Part shown: positions 1 to 7,530 of the stretch, piece by piece
Layout: each line of letters opens with the position of its first letter
Position numbering within the stretch: position 1 is the stretch's first letter
Assembly: GCA_025465465.1 (NCBI GenBank)
Contig: JAODND010000045.1
Span: 1 to 64,000, forward strand
Direction: 5' to 3'
Length of the DNA stretch: 64,000 bases
Source of the DNA: Frankiales bacterium
GTDB taxonomy: Bacteria; Actinomycetota; Actinomycetes; Mycobacteriales; SCTD01
The notes under the pieces: model-generated
Databases searched by the model: none
The model's input: the letters and a program-made list of their open reading frames with translations, nothing else
What the model was told of the DNA's origin: nothing
Made by a program: the position numbers and the translations under genes

Positions 1-1671
1 GGTCCACTCGTTAGAGAGCACCTCGAAGCGCTTCACCTGCTCCGGCCGGGACAGCCGGGCGTTGGCGGTCGCCAACGCCTCCTCGAGCATCCCTCGGATG
101 GTCGGGTGCTCCGCGAGCTCGGCGAGCGAGAGCCCCTCGAGGCCGGCCCGGGCCGCGATGACCGGGGCCACGTCCGGGTCCAGCGTGAGCAGGGCGACGA
201 CGTAGGACTTCCCGTCGCCGGCGGCGTAGGCGTGCCCGACCAGCGGGCTCTCCTTGAGCAGGTTCTCGATGTTGGACGGCGCGATGTTCTTGCCGGAGGA
301 GGTGATGATCATCTCCTTCTTCCGATCGACGACGGAGTAGTAGCCGTCGGTGTCGACGACGCCGATGTCGCCGGTGCCGAGCCAGCCGTCCGCGCCGATG
401 AGCGCCGCCGTGGCCTCGGGGTTGTGGAGGTACCCGGGCGTCAGCACGGGCCCCCGTACCTGGATCTCGCCGTCCTCGCCCAGCCGCAGCTCGGCGCCCG
501 GCAGCGGCCTTCCCACTGTCCCGAGCTTGAAGCCCGAGGGAGTGTTGGCCGTGACCGAGCCGGTGGTCTCCGTCATGCCGTACACGTCGTAGATGATGAT
601 CCCGAGGCCGGCGAAGAAGCGCGCCACCTCCACCGGCATCGGCGCTGCTGCCGAAGCAGCCCACTGCAGCCGATCGAGGCCCAGGAAGCCGCGGATCCCT
701 TGCAGGACAGTGGAATCCGCCTCAGCGAATGCCTGGTCGAGCTCGGGCGGCGGGGTGCCGCCGTTCTCCTTCGCCGCGACCCAGGCCTGCGCGGTGGTCA
801 TCGCCGCGGTGACGTTCGGGTCCGGGTTGGCGGCCAGCAGAGCGGAGACCCCGGCCATGACCTTCTCCCACACCCGCGGGACGCCGAAGAAGCGCGTCGG
901 ATGCACCTGCCCGAGTGCGGCGGGCAGTGCCGCGGGGTCGTCGACGAGGAAGACGTGGGCGCCCTGGACCTGCGGGCCGTACATGCCGAGGTTGCGCTCG
1001 GCGATGTGCGCGAACGGCAGGTAGGAGATCGAGGTGCCGGGCTCCTCGAGGCCCCCCGCCTTCAGGCCGGCGACGACGGAGGTCAGCACGTTGCGATGGG
1101 TGAGGACCACTCCCTTCGGGTCTCCCGTGGTGCCCGAGGTGTAGAGGATCGTCACCGGGTCGTCGGGACGGATCGCCGCGCAGCGGTCGGTGCTGTCGGC
1201 ACCACCCTCGAGCAGCTCCACCCAGGTCACGGCACGCGGGTCGTCGCACGGCGTGCCGTCGATGACGACCACGACCTTGATGCTCGGGCAGTCGGCGAGC
1301 GCCAGTGCCCAGCGGGCCAGCTGGTCGCTGCCCTCGAGCACGACGGCCGTCGGCAGGCTGTGCCCGGCGATGTAGCGGACCGTCTCGGGTGCGAGCGTCG
1401 CGTAGATCGTCATGGGGACGGCCCCTGCGTGCACGGCGCCGAGGTCGGCCAGCACGTGCTCGATGCGGTTGGAGCACATCAGCGCCACGGTGTCGCCCGG
1501 CTGCACGCCACGGTCGATGAGCGCTCCCGCCAACGCCTTCGCGCGACCGACCACCTCCGACCAGGTGACCGTGCGCCAACCGTCCGCGGCGTGCCGGTCG
1601 GAGTAGGCGGGCTCGTCGCCCCGCGCGGCGACGGTGGTGGCGAGGACAGCAGGCAGGGTGGCATCGGTCAC
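1..1671 (-). CDS. Long-chain acyl-CoA synthetase (FadD-like), 3' end outside window
   Basis: An ANL-superfamily adenylating enzyme that would activate a fatty acid to acyl-AMP and then acyl-CoA in the cytoplasm. I read it from a GTG at 1671 (protein begins MTDATLPAVLATTVAARG); 557 codons are visible with no stop, so roughly the last 40 residues lie beyond position 1. The AMP-binding loop YTSGTTGDPKG starts near residue 177, YGMTETTG lies at about 364-371, and the adenylate motif (GWLGTGDIG, then DRKKEMIITSSGKNIAP) follows. This matches FadD15-type long-chain synthetases. It runs in the same direction as the upstream phosphatase gene but is separated from it by a strong hairpin, so it probably has its own transcript. 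Confidence 0.9.
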   Translation of the reverse strand, partial: MTDATLPAVLATTVAARGDEPAYSDRHAADGWRTVTWSEVVGRAKALAGALIDRGVQPGDTVALMCSNRIEHVLADLGAVHAGAVPMTIYATLAPETVRYIAGHSLPTAVVLEGSDQLARWALALADCPSIKVVVVIDGTPCDDPRAVTWVELLEGGADSTDRCAAIRPDDPVTILYTSGTTGDPKGVVLTHRNVLTSVVAGLKAGGLEEPGTSISYLPFAHIAERNLGMYGPQVQGAHVFLVDDPAALPAALGQVHPTRFFGVPRVWEKVMAGVSALLAANPDPNVTAAMTTAQAWVAAKENGGTPPPELDQAFAEADSTVLQGIRGFLGLDRLQWAASAAAPMPVEVARFFAGLGIIIYDVYGMTETTGSVTANTPSGFKLGTVGRPLPGAELRLGEDGEIQVRGPVLTPGYLHNPEATAALIGADGWLGTGDIGVVDTDGYYSVVDRKKEMIITSSGKNIAPSNIENLLKESPLVGHAYAAGDGKSYVVALLTLDPDVAPVIAARAGLEGLSLAELAEHPTIRGMLEEALATANARLSRPEQVKRFEVLSNEWT

Positions 1672-1711
1672 CCCCAGATCTTTACCCGACCAGCCACCCC
1701 TCCGCCTCCAC

Positions 1712-1782
1712 CCCCCGTGGATGTGGACAGATGGGCTGCCCGCGGCCGTCGACGCGACCCCATATGTCCACATCCACGGGGG
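1712..1782 (-). terminator. Long inverted repeat directly after the phosphatase stop codon
   Basis: Two 24-nt arms (1712-1735 and 1759-1782) are inverse complements with a single mismatch and enclose a 23-nt loop. The arm core is GTGGATGTGGACA. The right arm ends one base before the stop codon of the minus-strand gene that finishes at 1783. The position suits a transcription terminator or mRNA 3'-end stabiliser. The length and near-perfect symmetry also resemble a dispersed REP-type palindrome; I see no second copy in this window. Confidence 0.7.
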
Positions 1783-3174
1783 TCAGAGGCCGAGGTAGAT
1801 GAAGCCGTAGGCCTCGTCGCGGAAGGGGAGGCCGGCTGCGGTCAGTGCCACGTCCCAGTCGCCGGTGCAGGCCGGGTCGGCCAGCTCCATGCCGTGGTCT
1901 GCGGTCAGCAGGATGGTCGTGGACTCGAGCAGGCCGCGTTCCTCGAGCAGGTCCAACCAGACGCCGAGGCGGGTGTCGGCGTCGCGCAGCCCGGCGCGGG
2001 CGATCGGCGAGCGGGGGCCGCCGGCGTGATGGGCGCTGTCGGTGAGAGTGGTGTTCCACCAGGTCAGGGCGGGCGGGTCGTCAGCCGACCAGAGGTCGAG
2101 CACCTGGGTGAGGCCGGCGCCGTCGACCCGGGAGCCCCAGGCGTAGTCGGCGTCGTCGAGGAAGGGCGTCGAGGTGTGCGGGTCGGTGGCGGGGTCCGGG
2201 AGGGTCGCGAGCATCGCGGACGCGCCGCCGCCGTTGCGGATCAGGTCGAACGTCGAGTAGTCGGCGCCGACGTCGACCGGGTCGTTCACGCAGGCGGTGT
2301 GGCCGGGGACCCGCTGGAAGACCGTCGTGATCCCGGGCCGGAGCCAGTCCATCGAGCGGTGCCAGTTGGCGTCGGAGTTGGGGACGACCTGCTCGCCGAG
2401 CTCACGGTCGTAGTAGGCGTTGTTGACGATGCCGTGCTTGCCGGGACCGACGCCCGTGAGGGCGCAGGTGTGGTTCACGAGAGTCACCGAGGGGAACTCG
2501 GCCACCGCGCCCCCGCGGAGGGCGCAGCCACGCTCGAGCAGCCGCGCGACGCTCGGGAGCTCGCCGGCCGCGGCCAGGTGGAGCAGGTCGCCGCACGGGG
2601 CGCCGTCCCAGAGCAGGCCGACGACGCGGCCACCAGTAGGCGCGGCAAGGTCGATCGGGGCGCCATCCATCCCGTCGTACGAGCCTCCGGCCAGCGCAGC
2701 GAGCGTCGCGCCGACGTCGACGGTGCGGACCGCACGGTCGAGGACGCCCCGCGCGGTGACACCGGCGCCGCTCAGGACCAGCGGCGCGCGGGACTGGATC
2801 GCGTTGAGGGACCCGTGCTCGCCGAGGTGGCCACCGCGCTCGGGCCAGTGGTGAGCGCCGGTGTGCACGACCACGAGGTCGGGGGCGCGGGTCTCGGAGA
2901 ACAGCGACTCGAGACGCTCGCGGGCGAACGGGTAGGACGTGTCGGACAGCGGGTCCTGGTCGGCGACCGGATCCCGGCCGCTCACGACACCACCGCCGAG
3001 CACGACGTGGCCGAGGCTGTCGGCGACGTGCACGCCGTCCTCCTCCGGCCACGCCACGAGATCGACGACCTGCGCCAGGGCGGGACCGAGCAGCACCGCG
3101 AGCGCGCGCTCACGCAGGTCCGCTCCGTGTCCGTGAGCAGTCCACGGCACGAAGCTTCGAGTGGGCAACGGCAC
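1783..3174 (-). CDS. Alkaline phosphatase superfamily / nucleotide pyrophosphatase-like protein with permuted motif order
   Basis: A 463-residue cytoplasmic protein of the alkaline phosphatase / type I phosphodiesterase superfamily (metal-dependent phosphoester hydrolases). The nucleophile region FPSVTLVNH is at residues 227-235 and the metal motif TADHG at about 424-428. The segment normally found after TADHG (GEHGS, then APLVLSGAGV, then VDVGATLAALAG) instead lies at the N-terminus, residues 118-164, so the domain looks circularly permuted. I chose the GTG at 3174 because it follows a TAGGCT box by 7 nt, a leaderless arrangement; longer upstream reading frames run through the repeat-bearing promoter region. 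Substrate unknown. It is divergent from the secreted propeller gene. Confidence 0.82.
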   Translation of the reverse strand: MPLPTRSFVPWTAHGHGADLRERALAVLLGPALAQVVDLVAWPEEDGVHVADSLGHVVLGGGVVSGRDPVADQDPLSDTSYPFARERLESLFSETRAPDLVVVHTGAHHWPERGGHLGEHGSLNAIQSRAPLVLSGAGVTARGVLDRAVRTVDVGATLAALAGGSYDGMDGAPIDLAAPTGGRVVGLLWDGAPCGDLLHLAAAGELPSVARLLERGCALRGGAVAEFPSVTLVNHTCALTGVGPGKHGIVNNAYYDRELGEQVVPNSDANWHRSMDWLRPGITTVFQRVPGHTACVNDPVDVGADYSTFDLIRNGGGASAMLATLPDPATDPHTSTPFLDDADYAWGSRVDGAGLTQVLDLWSADDPPALTWWNTTLTDSAHHAGGPRSPIARAGLRDADTRLGVWLDLLEERGLLESTTILLTADHGMELADPACTGDWDVALTAAGLPFRDEAYGFIYLGL

Positions 3175-3181
3175 ACCCGCG

Positions 3182-3187
3182 AGCCTA
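3182..3187 (-). promoter_or_regulatory. Candidate -10 box for leaderless phosphatase transcript
   Basis: On the minus strand TAGGCT is followed by 7 nt and then the GTG at 3174, which would put the transcription start on the start codon. No convincing -35 element is visible. Confidence 0.45.
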
Positions 3188-3226
3188 GGCTCGCCCGCAC
3201 GTTGTCCTGACGACTGCAGCACAATG

Positions 3227-3250
3227 TTCACAAACCGGTTCACAAACCGG
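3227..3250. repeat. Perfect 12-bp tandem repeat in divergent promoter region
   Basis: TTCACAAACCGG occurs twice head to tail (3227-3238 and 3239-3250) between the divergent starts at 3174 and 3276. The junction creates the palindrome AACCGGTT. Spacing of about one helical turn suits cooperative binding of a regulator to either promoter; this is inference. Confidence 0.6.
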
Positions 3251-3275
3251 ACGACCCAGCCCCCGTGGAGACCCC

Positions 3276-6200
3276 ATGTCGCGCAGGCCCCTGCTCGCGC
3301 TCGCCGCTGCCTCGGCCGCGGGCGCACTGGCCCTGTCCCTTGCCCCGTCGGGCGCCGCCACCGCTGCCGGCAGCACCGAGTGTCCCCGCGGCACCACGCT
3401 GGTCGACACGACCAGCCTCGCCGACTTCGCCGCGGGTCACGTCGGGTCGTGCAGCGCGGTCAAGGTCGAGTCGTTCGACGACATGGCCCGGGCCAATGCC
3501 AGCATCACGATGCGGCAGAGCAGCGGCGCCCTCGGTGACGTGAGCTCGCGCGCCTTCCCTGCCGGAGCCGCGCAAGCCGCTGCCCTCAAGGCCGCCGGCA
3601 CGGCCTCCCCGACGTCGCTCTGGAAGCCCTACTCCACGCAACCGCTGACCGCCGACAACGCGGGCTACAGCAGGGTCAACGGGTCAGGGTTCACCGACCT
3701 GGCAGGTCGGATCGAGGACTTCGCCACCGCCCCCGGCAGCAGCCAGCACTGGTTCGCAGCCGTGGCGAACGGCGGGGTCTGGGAGACGACGAACGGCGGG
3801 GCAGGGTGGCGCTCCATCGGCGACAACCTCCCGACCCAGATCACCGGCGCGGTGGCCTACACCAAGGCCGGTGGCGGCACCGTCGTCGTCGGCACCGGCG
3901 ACCCGGCCTACGGCGGCACGTCCTTCTCCGGGTTGGGCGCTTACTGGAGCAGCAACGACGGCGCGACCTGGACCAAGAGCAGGGGGGTCCCGGACGGCAC
4001 CATCTCCTTCGCCATGCGGGTCGACCCGACCAACCCGTCGCGGCTCTACCTCGCCACGGGCAAGGGGCTCTACCGCTCGGTCGACGCCGGCCGCAGCTTC
4101 GTCAACGTCGTGCTGCCGACCACCTGCACTGACGTCGGGAAGGCGACCTGCTTCTTCGCGAACCTGGTCACCGACGTGATCGTGCGCGCGAACGACACGA
4201 GCGGCAGCGGCGGCGGCAAGGTGCTGGCGGTCGTCGGCTGGCGGGCCGGCACGAAGCCCAATGCCCAGGGCAAGCCGCAGTCGCCGCGCAACGGCCTCTA
4301 CGTCAGCGACACCGGTGCGAAGGGCACCTTCAGCTTCCTCGGCGCCCCGGCCGGCTTCCCCGCGCAGCCGCGCATCGGCCGCACCACCCTCGCGGTCGCC
4401 AACGGCCCGGCGCAGAACCACGACTACGTGTTCGCGGTCGTCCAGGACGCGGACAAGTTCAACAACGCGCGCACCGCCGACGGCGGCGTCCCCGAGCCGG
4501 ACGCCCTCCCGGCCAAGGCACCCGGCAACACGGTGCTCAACGGCATCTACGGCTCGCCGGACTTCGGCAAGAACTGGACCAAGCTGGCCGACTCGGCGCA
4601 GCTGTCGACCCCCGCGACCGGCACCGCGCTCGTCGGCGCCAACACCGCGTCGTACGCCCCGGGTGTGCAGTCCTGGTACAACAGCTGGATCGAGGTCGAC
4701 CCGACCAGCGGGTCCGACGTCTCCGGCGCACCGGGTCGCATCGCGTTCGGCCTCGAGGAGGTCTGGAACAACGTCACCCCGCTGGTGATCGCCCCCGTCG
4801 GTACCCCGACGACGCCGGCGGACACCCCGCAGGGCACGACCCAGTTCAAGGTGATCGGCCGCTACTTCGGTGGTACGAGCTGCCTCGGGCTGATCACCGG
4901 CGGCCTCGTCCCGGGCGGCGTGCAGAACTGCCCGACCAACGGCACTGATGCGCTCGACGGCGCGACCACCACCACGCACCCGGACCAGCACGCGGGCATG
5001 TTCGTGCCGACCGGCGAGGGCGTCACCCTCGTCGTCGGCAACGACGGTGGGGCGTACGCGCAGACCGTCGGGGCAGGCGCTGCGTTCAGCAACGCCAAGT
5101 GGGGCCGCGGCAAGAACGTCGGCTTCACCACCCTGCTGCCCTACGACTCCGCGATGGCGAAGGACGGCACGGTCGCCATCGGTCTGCAGGACAACGGCAG
5201 CGCGAAGATCCTGAAGTCGGGCAAGACGATCGGCATCTACGACGGCGACGGGTTCTACGTCGCCATCGACCCGGACAACAGCTCCACCATCTGGGAGGAG
5301 TACACCGGCGGCACCATCAAGGTGAGCCGTGACGGGGGCAAGACCTGGACCACGAACACCCCGAGCGGCATGACCGGTGCGCTGTTCGCGACGCCGTTCA
5401 AGATGGACCCGACCGATGCTGACCACCTCGTCATCGGGGGCCGCCAGATCTACGAGACCACCCACGGTGCCGGCACCACGAGCAGCAGCTGGAAGCAGGT
5501 CTTCGACCTCGGCACGCGCACCCAGCCGGGCAAGGCGAGTGCGACTGCCGGCGCCGGGGATCCTGTCAACGCGCAGTCCGCGGTCGACGTCCGCGGTGAC
5601 ACCATCTATGTCGGCTACTGCGGCTACTGCGACATCGTGACCGGCGGTGTCCCGTTCGGCAGCGGCATCGCGACCAACGTCGGGGGCTGGCACATCGCGG
5701 CGGCCAAGGGCCTGCCGAAGCGCTATGTCACGGGCGTGACGATCGACCCGAAGAACCCGAAGACCGTCTATGTGACGCTCGGTGGCTATGGCCGGCGATG
5801 GATCCCGCCGGGCTCGCTGGGCGACGATGTGAGCAAGGTCGGTGTCGGTCATGTCTTCAAGAGCACCAACGCCGGCGCGTCGTTCACCGATGTCTCCGGT
5901 GACCTGCCCGACCTGCCCGCCAACAACGTGCTCGTCTACGACGGGAAGCTCGTCGTGAGCACCGACCTCGGCGTCTTCGTCTCGAAGACCACCAACGGCG
6001 GCAGCTACCACCAGCTCGGCCGCGGCCTGCCCGCCGTCCCGACCTTCGAGGTGACGGTCGCGCCCCAGAACCACAAGCTGCTGGTGGCGACGACCTACGG
6101 CCGGTCGGTCTGGACCACGACAGCGGGCGACCTCAACCAGGTCGTCGCGGGAACCGCGCCGGGCGCCTCCGCACCGGGCAGCGGAAGCGGCACGGGCACC

Positions 6201-6293
6201 CACCTGGCCGCGACGGGCGGCGCGCCAGCCGTCGCGCTCGTCGCTGTGCTGCTCCTCTGCACCGGTGCGGCGGTGCGCCGCCGACGGCTCTGA
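3276..6293 (+). CDS. Secreted BNR/YVTN beta-propeller protein with LAATG cell-wall sorting signal
   Basis: A 1005-residue exported protein. It has a signal peptide (MSRRP, then an alanine/leucine-rich core to about residue 32) and a long body of Asp-box/BNR-type repeats as in sialidase- and Vps10-like propellers (TNGGAGW, SNDGATW, VDAGRSF, SRDGGKTW, STNAGASF). The C-terminus is a sorting signal: LAATG at about 977, a hydrophobic stretch, then RRRRL. LAxTG signals are used by class E sortases in actinobacteria; no sortase gene is in the window. The ATG at 3276 is preceded by GGAG. A paralogue of almost the same length lies at 24541-27615. Ligand or substrate unknown; I see no specific proof of glycosidase activity. 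Confidence 0.85.
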   Translation: MSRRPLLALAAASAAGALALSLAPSGAATAAGSTECPRGTTLVDTTSLADFAAGHVGSCSAVKVESFDDMARANASITMRQSSGALGDVSSRAFPAGAAQAAALKAAGTASPTSLWKPYSTQPLTADNAGYSRVNGSGFTDLAGRIEDFATAPGSSQHWFAAVANGGVWETTNGGAGWRSIGDNLPTQITGAVAYTKAGGGTVVVGTGDPAYGGTSFSGLGAYWSSNDGATWTKSRGVPDGTISFAMRVDPTNPSRLYLATGKGLYRSVDAGRSFVNVVLPTTCTDVGKATCFFANLVTDVIVRANDTSGSGGGKVLAVVGWRAGTKPNAQGKPQSPRNGLYVSDTGAKGTFSFLGAPAGFPAQPRIGRTTLAVANGPAQNHDYVFAVVQDADKFNNARTADGGVPEPDALPAKAPGNTVLNGIYGSPDFGKNWTKLADSAQLSTPATGTALVGANTASYAPGVQSWYNSWIEVDPTSGSDVSGAPGRIAFGLEEVWNNVTPLVIAPVGTPTTPADTPQGTTQFKVIGRYFGGTSCLGLITGGLVPGGVQNCPTNGTDALDGATTTTHPDQHAGMFVPTGEGVTLVVGNDGGAYAQTVGAGAAFSNAKWGRGKNVGFTTLLPYDSAMAKDGTVAIGLQDNGSAKILKSGKTIGIYDGDGFYVAIDPDNSSTIWEEYTGGTIKVSRDGGKTWTTNTPSGMTGALFATPFKMDPTDADHLVIGGRQIYETTHGAGTTSSSWKQVFDLGTRTQPGKASATAGAGDPVNAQSAVDVRGDTIYVGYCGYCDIVTGGVPFGSGIATNVGGWHIAAAKGLPKRYVTGVTIDPKNPKTVYVTLGGYGRRWIPPGSLGDDVSKVGVGHVFKSTNAGASFTDVSGDLPDLPANNVLVYDGKLVVSTDLGVFVSKTTNGGSYHQLGRGLPAVPTFEVTVAPQNHKLLVATTYGRSVWTTTAGDLNQVVAGTAPGASAPGSGSGTGTHLAATGGAPAVALVAVLLLCTGAAVRRRRL

Positions 6294-6303
6294 CCCACGC
6301 AGC

Positions 6304-6340
6304 ACGACGCCCCGATCCGAAGGAGGGACCGGGGCGTCGT
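6304..6340 (+). terminator. Intrinsic-type terminator hairpin after the propeller gene
   Basis: ACGACGCCCCG (6304-6314) pairs with CGGGGCGTCGT (6330-6340) around a 15-nt loop, 11 nt past the stop at 6293. There is no clear U-tract, as is common in GC-rich actinobacteria. Confidence 0.7.
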
Positions 6341-6381
6341 CAGGGCTCAGCCCTTGGGTGAGTGCTGGACGAGCGCTGGAA

Positions 6382-6549
6382 TCAGCGCAGTGCGAGGCGG
6401 GCGAGGCGGACCTGCTGGTCTGCCTTCGCCGCCTTGCGCTGCCAGCGGCGGACGGTGAGCAGGCGGCGGGCGCGAGCCTCGGCCTCCGCCTTGAGCTGTC
6501 GCTCGTGGACGGTGGCCTGGACGAGCTGTTCAGACAGTGCGGTGTGCAT
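6382..6549 (-). CDS. Small basic helical protein downstream of whiB7
   Basis: A 55-residue ORF beginning MHTALSEQLVQATVHERQ and ending in an Arg/Lys/Ala-rich stretch (RRWQRKAAKADQQVRLAR). The ATG at 6549 has a good ribosome site, GGAG seven bases upstream. No cysteine, signal peptide or membrane segment is present; the whole chain looks like one or two charged amphipathic helices. It starts 50 nt after the whiB7 stop on the same strand, so it is probably on the whiB7 transcript. I do not recognise a named family. The high charge could suit RNA, ribosome or DNA contact, but that is speculation. Confidence 0.65.
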   Translation of the reverse strand: MHTALSEQLVQATVHERQLKAEAEARARRLLTVRRWQRKAAKADQQVRLARLALR

Positions 6550-6599
6550 CTTGATTCTCCTGATGAGGTAGTGCACGAGTGAGGTGTAGGAGGCCGCTC

Positions 6600-7004
6600 T
6601 CATGCGGCGGTCTCCTCGGAGGCGACGACCTGCTCGTCGTACGCCGGTGCGTCCTTGCGCGGACGGCCGCGAGGCCGCTTGCGGGGGACGACGACGCCGG
6701 AGAGGACCAGCTCGCCGCCCCAGACGCCCCATGGCTCCCGACGGTCGAGCGCGCCGGCGAGGCAGGCGGTCTTGAGCGGGCACGGAGCGCAGAGCGCCTT
6801 GGCGGTCTCGACGTCGGCCGGGGACTCGGCGAACCACAGGTCAGGGTCGACCTCGTGGCAGGGAAGCGCGGTCAGGCCGCTGCCGGCCTTGATGTGCCTC
6901 ACCGCCGCGTCGAAGTCCGTGATGGTCAGCGGGTCGACCGGGATGGTCTCGTCGGGCTCGAGGATCTCGAGCGTGCGGGTCTCGCGCAGAAGGGTCGTGG
7001 ACAC
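6600..7004 (-). CDS. whiB7: WhiB7-type transcriptional regulator
   Basis: An iron-sulfur transcription factor of 134 residues. The four cluster cysteines are C49, C72, C75 and C81, followed by the GVWGG turn (93-97) and a C-terminal AT-hook RPRGRPRK (110-117), the hallmark that separates WhiB7 from other WhiB proteins. In mycobacteria and Streptomyces (WblC) it pairs with the housekeeping sigma factor and activates intrinsic resistance to ribosome-targeting antibiotics and its own gene. The start is GTG at 7004, with GAGGAGGT about 9 nt upstream. A 0.5-kb leader with uORF and attenuator precedes it. Next to uvrD2 as in M. tuberculosis. Confidence 0.93.
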   Translation of the reverse strand: MSTTLLRETRTLEILEPDETIPVDPLTITDFDAAVRHIKAGSGLTALPCHEVDPDLWFAESPADVETAKALCAPCPLKTACLAGALDRREPWGVWGGELVLSGVVVPRKRPRGRPRKDAPAYDEQVVASEETAA

Positions 7005-7150
7005 CGGTTGTCACCTCCTCGTGACAGGTGGCTCGTCAGGTGGGTCTCACCGGAGCCGAGGTCGTGCTGGGTGGTTCTCAGGTGCAGCTGTGGCGCTGCG
7101 CTCGGTGGTGCTGGCGTTGGTGCTGCCGTGCTGCGTCTCTCGGCGGTGCG

Positions 7151-7194
7151 ACAAACAAAGAGGCCGCGGATCCCTTGTCGGGTTCCGCGGCCTC
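7151..7194 (-). terminator. Attenuator: Rho-independent terminator in the whiB7 leader
   Basis: On the minus strand GAGGCCGCGGA (7194-7184) pairs perfectly with TCCGCGGCCTC (7170-7160) over an 11-bp stem with a 13-nt loop, followed by the T-rich tract TTTGTTTGT (7159-7151). This is the most textbook terminator in the window and it lies 147 nt before the whiB7 start and 20 nt after the uORF stop, so it should act as a conditional terminator rather than a gene end. Confidence 0.88.
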
Positions 7195-7234
7195 GAGGCT
7201 GCTGCGCTGTGGTTCAGCGCGTTCGACCTCGAGG
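7191..7234 (-). promoter_or_regulatory. Candidate antiterminator pairing in whiB7 leader
   Basis: The self-complementary octamer CCTCGAGG occurs at 7227-7234 (inside the last uORF codons) and again at 7191-7198 (overlapping the base of the terminator's 5' arm). Pairing of the two copies would open the bottom 4 bp of the terminator. A ribosome finishing the uORF would cover the first copy and favour termination; a ribosome stalled earlier would leave it free. Inference from pairing only. Confidence 0.4.
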
Positions 7235-7402
7235 ATCTGGAACCATGGCGTCAGCCGTGCGGAGAGCTGCCGGAGCCACCGTGACGACCGACGCGTAGCC
7301 GGCGAAGGGCAGACCGCTCCCCTGGTGGGTCCGCTTCGGCGACATGGTCAGCGGAGCCCAGGCGGAGGTGCCCGTGCTGATGCGGTTCTTGTTGTTGTCC
7401 AC
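7214..7402 (-). CDS. Leader peptide (uORF) of whiB7
   Basis: A 62-codon ORF beginning with GTG at 7402 (MDNNKNRISTGTSAWAPL) and ending TGA at 7214. It has a near-ideal Shine-Dalgarno sequence, AAGGAGGT, five bases before the start, stronger than that of most genes here. whiB7/wblC leaders in other actinobacteria are known to carry translated uORFs that sense ribosome inhibition by coupling translation to an intrinsic terminator; the terminator is present here 20 nt downstream. The peptide matches no domain I recognise and probably acts in cis through its translation. Confidence 0.7.
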   Translation of the reverse strand: MDNNKNRISTGTSAWAPLTMSPKRTHQGSGLPFAGYASVVTVAPAALRTADAMVPDPRGRTR

Positions 7403-7485
7403 GCGGCACCTCCTTCGGTCAGCGGTCAGCCGGCGGCTGACGTCGTGAGGGTGAGGTTAGAGGGACCCTCGGAACGTGCGCAACG

Positions 7486-7513
7486 CATTTATCGCGTCGT
7501 TGCCAAAGGTTTT
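7486..7513 (-). promoter_or_regulatory. AT-rich candidate whiB7 promoter
   Basis: The only AT-rich patch upstream of the uORF reads AAAACCTTTGGCA followed by TAAATG on the minus strand. WhiB7-dependent promoters carry an A/T stretch just upstream of the -35. The TAAATG at 7491-7486 could be a -10, but spacing to the TTGGCA is too short for it to serve as its -35, so element assignment is uncertain. Confidence 0.3.
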
Positions 7514-7530
7514 CTGCCAGAGGCAGCGGG

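Noticed and set aside
106..3210. 1034-codon open frame on the plus strand across the acyl-CoA synthetase and phosphatase genes
   Set aside because: It is antisense to two clearly recognisable minus-strand genes, has Arg/Gly/Val-rich composition and no domain. Long shadow frames are expected at this GC content.
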